In this document: one piece after another, positions 4,893-8,798 of the stretch
How positions within the stretch are numbered: the first letter of the stretch is position 1
Layout of the letters: every line of letters starts with the position of its first letter
NCBI GenBank assembly: GCA_030042795.1
Contig: JASHYZ010000475.1
Span: 1-8,798, forward strand
Origin: Terriglobia bacterium
Lineage (GTDB): Bacteria; Acidobacteriota; Terriglobia; UBA7540
Length of the DNA: 8,798 bases
Reading direction: 5' to 3'
Notes under the pieces: generated by a model
What the model was told of the DNA's origin: nothing
Database searches by the model: none
The model's input: only the letters and a program-made list of their open reading frames with translations
Translations under genes and position numbers: made by a program

Positions 4893-6443
4893 CTACAGGT
4901 GCCGCCAGTGCCGCCCGTCACGCTCGATCAGAGTGTCCGCTTCAGGAGGTCCCCAGGTTCCGCTCTCATAAAAGTACAAGCCCTTGCGGCCATCTTTCTG
5001 CCAGCGCTCAAGGAGCGGCGTCAACAACTCCCAAGCCAGATCAACGAAGTCGTCGCGCGTAAACAACATCGGATCGCCCAACATGCAATCGAGCAGCAGC
5101 GTCTCGTAGGCCGTGGGCGGCGAGGCCGCGAACTCTTCGGAGTACTTGAAGTCCATGGAGACCGGCCGAATCTGCATGGTGGTGTCGGGAATCTTGGCAT
5201 TGAAGCGCAAGGCGATGCCTTCGTCTGGCTGAATGCGAACTCTCAACAGGTTCGGCACCATCGCCTCGATGGCCGTGCCCCGGAACAACAGATGTGGCGC
5301 GCGCCGGAATTGAATGGTGATTTCGGAGACGCGCTTGGGAAGCCGCTTCCCGGAGCGGATGTAAAAGGGCACGTCGGCCCACCGCCAATTGTCGATGTAG
5401 AGCTTCAACGCCGCGAAGGTCTCAGTAACCGACTGCGGAGACACTTTAGGCTCAGCGCGGTAGGCCAGAAGCTTCTCCTCGCCCGCCCATCCCTCCACGT
5501 ACTGCCCCCGCACGGCGCCCTCGTTCAGATGGCCGAGGTCCAACGGCCGGAGGGCGCGCATCACCTTGCTTTTTTCGTCGCGTACAGAAGTAGCCTCGAA
5601 CAGCGAAGGCGGCTCCATGGCCACCAGGCTGAGCAGCGAGAGCACGTGGTTCTGCACCATGTCGCGCAGCAGGCCGGCCTCTTCATAGTAGCCTCCGCGG
5701 CCCTCGAGGCCCAGGTCCTCGGCCACGGCGATCTGCACGTGGTCAATGTAGCGCCGGTTCCAAACCGGCTCGAAAATCCCGTTGGCGAAGCGAAACACTA
5801 AAAGGTTCTGGACCGTCTCTTTTCCGAGGTAGTGATCGATGCGGTAGATCTGGTCCTCGCTGAAAACGCTGGTGACCAAACGGTTGAGCTCGCGGGCGCT
5901 CGTCAGATCGCGGCCGAAGGGCTTCTCGATCACAGCGCGAGTCCAGCTCTTGTCCGGGAACTTGGGCTTGGCCAATCCCGAGTCGCCGAGGTTCCTAATG
6001 ATAGGACCGAAGAAGCTGGGCGGCGTCGAGAGGTAAAAGAGCCGGTTGCCTCCCGTGCCACGCTCCTCGTCCAACCCGTCCAGCACCTTCGACAGTTCGC
6101 TGTAAGCTGGCGCTTCGCCAAAATTGCCGCTGACGTAGGAAAGTCCCTGCTGAAACTTGTCCAGATAAGGCTCGTCCTCGGCGGGGATGTGAAGGTATTT
6201 CTTGACCGCGTCGCGCAGTTTCTCGCGAAACCGGTCGTTGGAGAACGGCGAGCGCGCGCATCCAACCACCGAAAACCCATCGGGCAACATTCCCTGGCGA
6301 AAGAGGTAGTACAGGGCGGGAATCAGCTTTCTTTCCGTCAGGTCGCCCGAAGCGCCGAAGATCACCATGGCGCAAGGATCGGGTCTCCGGCTGGCGGGCA
6401 AGACTTCAGCGGTGTGTGCGGTATCCACGAGAATCTCTGCCAT
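4893..6443 (-). CDS. zwf: Glucose-6-phosphate 1-dehydrogenase
   Basis: This 516-residue cytosolic enzyme oxidises glucose-6-phosphate to 6-phosphogluconolactone with NADP+ (or NAD+), the first step of the oxidative pentose-phosphate and Entner-Doudoroff routes. The nucleotide-binding motif GASGDLTERKLIPALY is at residues 30-45, EKPFGRDL at 173-180 and the family signature RIDHYLGKE at 201-209, including the substrate-binding His and Lys. RDMVQNH supplies the catalytic His at about residue 266. Length and motif spacing are normal for the family. A strong ribosome site, GAGGTGA, ends 4 bases before the ATG, which fixes the start. Upstream on the same strand is transketolase, separated by a 464-base spacer with repeats and stem-loops, so zwf probably has its own promoter. 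Downstream are a HicB relic and a lactonase gene. Confidence 0.97.
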   Translation of the reverse strand: MAEILVDTAHTAEVLPASRRPDPCAMVIFGASGDLTERKLIPALYYLFRQGMLPDGFSVVGCARSPFSNDRFREKLRDAVKKYLHIPAEDEPYLDKFQQGLSYVSGNFGEAPAYSELSKVLDGLDEERGTGGNRLFYLSTPPSFFGPIIRNLGDSGLAKPKFPDKSWTRAVIEKPFGRDLTSARELNRLVTSVFSEDQIYRIDHYLGKETVQNLLVFRFANGIFEPVWNRRYIDHVQIAVAEDLGLEGRGGYYEEAGLLRDMVQNHVLSLLSLVAMEPPSLFEATSVRDEKSKVMRALRPLDLGHLNEGAVRGQYVEGWAGEEKLLAYRAEPKVSPQSVTETFAALKLYIDNWRWADVPFYIRSGKRLPKRVSEITIQFRRAPHLLFRGTAIEAMVPNLLRVRIQPDEGIALRFNAKIPDTTMQIRPVSMDFKYSEEFAASPPTAYETLLLDCMLGDPMLFTRDDFVDLAWELLTPLLERWQKDGRKGLYFYESGTWGPPEADTLIERDGRHWRHL

Positions 6444-6462
6444 TCGGTCACCTCACGCTCAC

Positions 6463-6493
6463 TCAGCGGGATCTTGCCCGCCGAAGCCGCTGA
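6463..6493 (-). promoter_or_regulatory. Stem-loop in the leader just upstream of zwf
   Basis: TCAGCGG (6463-6469) and CCGCTGA (6487-6493) are perfect complements with a 17-base loop that includes GC-rich, partly self-complementary sequence. On the zwf transcript the hairpin would end about 19 bases before the start codon, close to but not covering the ribosome site. It could influence translation or mRNA stability, or be chance in GC-rich DNA. Confidence 0.3.
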
Positions 6494-6565
6494 ATACCCA
6501 AGCAGGTGCTGCCTCAGAACAGATTCCATTAACCCGATATCGGCGCACTGATAAATTGGCGAACC

Positions 6566-6691
6566 GCTTTATTATCATAGACATTCCAGGATGGTTCTGG
6601 CTAACTCATTTGTTTTCTATATTATTCCAGGGCAGTCCCATTTTTCTCGTTTTTCTCATTTTCGGTCCTTTATTATCAATAACATTCCAGG
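6566..6691. repeat. Three direct repeats (about 25 bp) upstream of zwf
   Basis: Copies end at 6590, 6631 and 6691 and all finish in ATTCCAGG. Copies 1 (6566-6590) and 3 (6667-6691) agree at 21 of 25 positions (CTTTATTATCA, 4 variable bases, then CATTCCAGG). Copy 2 (6607-6631) is more diverged, with 18 of 25 positions matching copy 3. The spacings are 41 and 60 bp, near whole numbers of helical turns. The block is strikingly AT-rich in a GC-rich window. Read on the zwf strand the unit is CCTGGAAT...GATAATAAAG, and the TATGATAAT in the copy nearest zwf could serve as a -10 region. They may be binding sites for a regulator of zwf; no known factor is recognised. Confidence 0.6.
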
Positions 6692-6752
6692 TATGGCCGA
6701 AAAAGAATCACTAAAAAATTCGAAATCCATCAGACTCGCGTCGCCCGTATAG

Positions 6753-6896
6753 CTGCGCGAAGCAAGCGCGCAGGGCCAAAAGCAAGAACCATAACGGCCT
6801 GCGCAAAATGTCTCGAGACCATACGAGTGGACCTTACGCAGTCGCGCTGCACCTCAGCGCAAACCGCTCTCCAACCGCCAATTCTAACGCATTGGC
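6753..6896 (-). other. Stem-loop series downstream of transketolase
   Basis: Three short perfect inverted repeats follow the transketolase stop: GCCAAT-N8-ATTGGC (6877-6896), GCGCTG-N5-CAGCGC (6844-6860) and CTGCGCG-N7-CGCGCAG (6753-6773). None is followed closely by a T-run on the - strand; the nearest is about 40 bases past the last hairpin (complement of about 6714-6719). They may act as weak or Rho-assisted 3' ends or as mRNA-stabilising structures. I see no gene between 6444 and 6907. Confidence 0.35.
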
Positions 6897-6907
6897 CATG
6901 AGTTCAA

Positions 6908-8798
<1,891 letters not shown>

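Noticed and set aside
4899..5801. Long open frame on the + strand, antisense to zwf
   Set aside because: It is entirely opposite a gene with full glucose-6-phosphate dehydrogenase motifs; its translation is low-complexity, His/Gln/Arg-rich and has no family features.
5832..6551. Second + strand open frame over the 5' part of zwf and its leader
   Set aside because: It is a shadow of zwf codon bias; it runs out of the gene into non-coding sequence and has no protein signature.
6566..6691. CRISPR array
   Set aside because: There are only three imperfect repeats with unequal spacers of 16 and 35 bases and no cas gene nearby.
6834..6899. 21-codon frame on the - strand just after the transketolase stop
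   Set aside because: It is too short, has no ribosome site and no recognisable sequence; it overlaps two hairpins.

Overview
The window looks like chromosomal DNA from a GC-rich, soil-type bacterium, most likely an Acidobacteriota member (Terriglobia/Koribacter-like). That is inferred from the general style of the proteins, a Tat-exported lactonase, an SRPBCC/ArsR pair, and a palindromic intergenic repeat of the GTCATTCTGAGCGAAGCGAAG type, which I remember as common in such genomes. No ribosomal or other phylogenetic marker is present, so the assignment is tentative.

Left part (1-3241, + strand). The window opens in the last codons of an FAD-linked (BBE-type) oxidoreductase. A gene-poor stretch of about 460 bp follows and contains what looks like a decayed C-terminal piece of a membrane protein. 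Next come a DinB/DUF1572-type protein, a REP-like cluster of palindromes, an unrecognised multi-pass membrane protein, a large near-perfect inverted repeat, and a two-gene SRPBCC (AHSA1-like) + ArsR operon. The promoter of that operon is framed by two copies of the palindrome GCAAC-N6-GTTGC, 41 bp apart.

Right part (3301-8798, all - strand). Read in the direction of transcription, this is a pentose-phosphate block: transketolase (5' end cut by the window edge), a 464-bp spacer, glucose-6-phosphate dehydrogenase (zwf), a truncated HicB-antitoxin relic, and a lactonase-family beta-propeller with a Tat signal. Zwf makes 6-phosphogluconolactone, a lactonase would open it, and transketolase acts in the non-oxidative branch. 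However, the lactonase appears to be exported, so its place in the cytosolic pathway is open.

Most interesting items: the 33-codon HicB relic between zwf and the lactonase gene; the twin operators at the SRPBCC/ArsR promoter; three direct repeats of about 25 bp (consensus ending ATTCCAGG) upstream of zwf, which no gene explains; and the predicted export of a pathway-clustered lactonase. I found no CRISPR array, tRNA, rRNA, intact insertion sequence or clear new multi-gene system.
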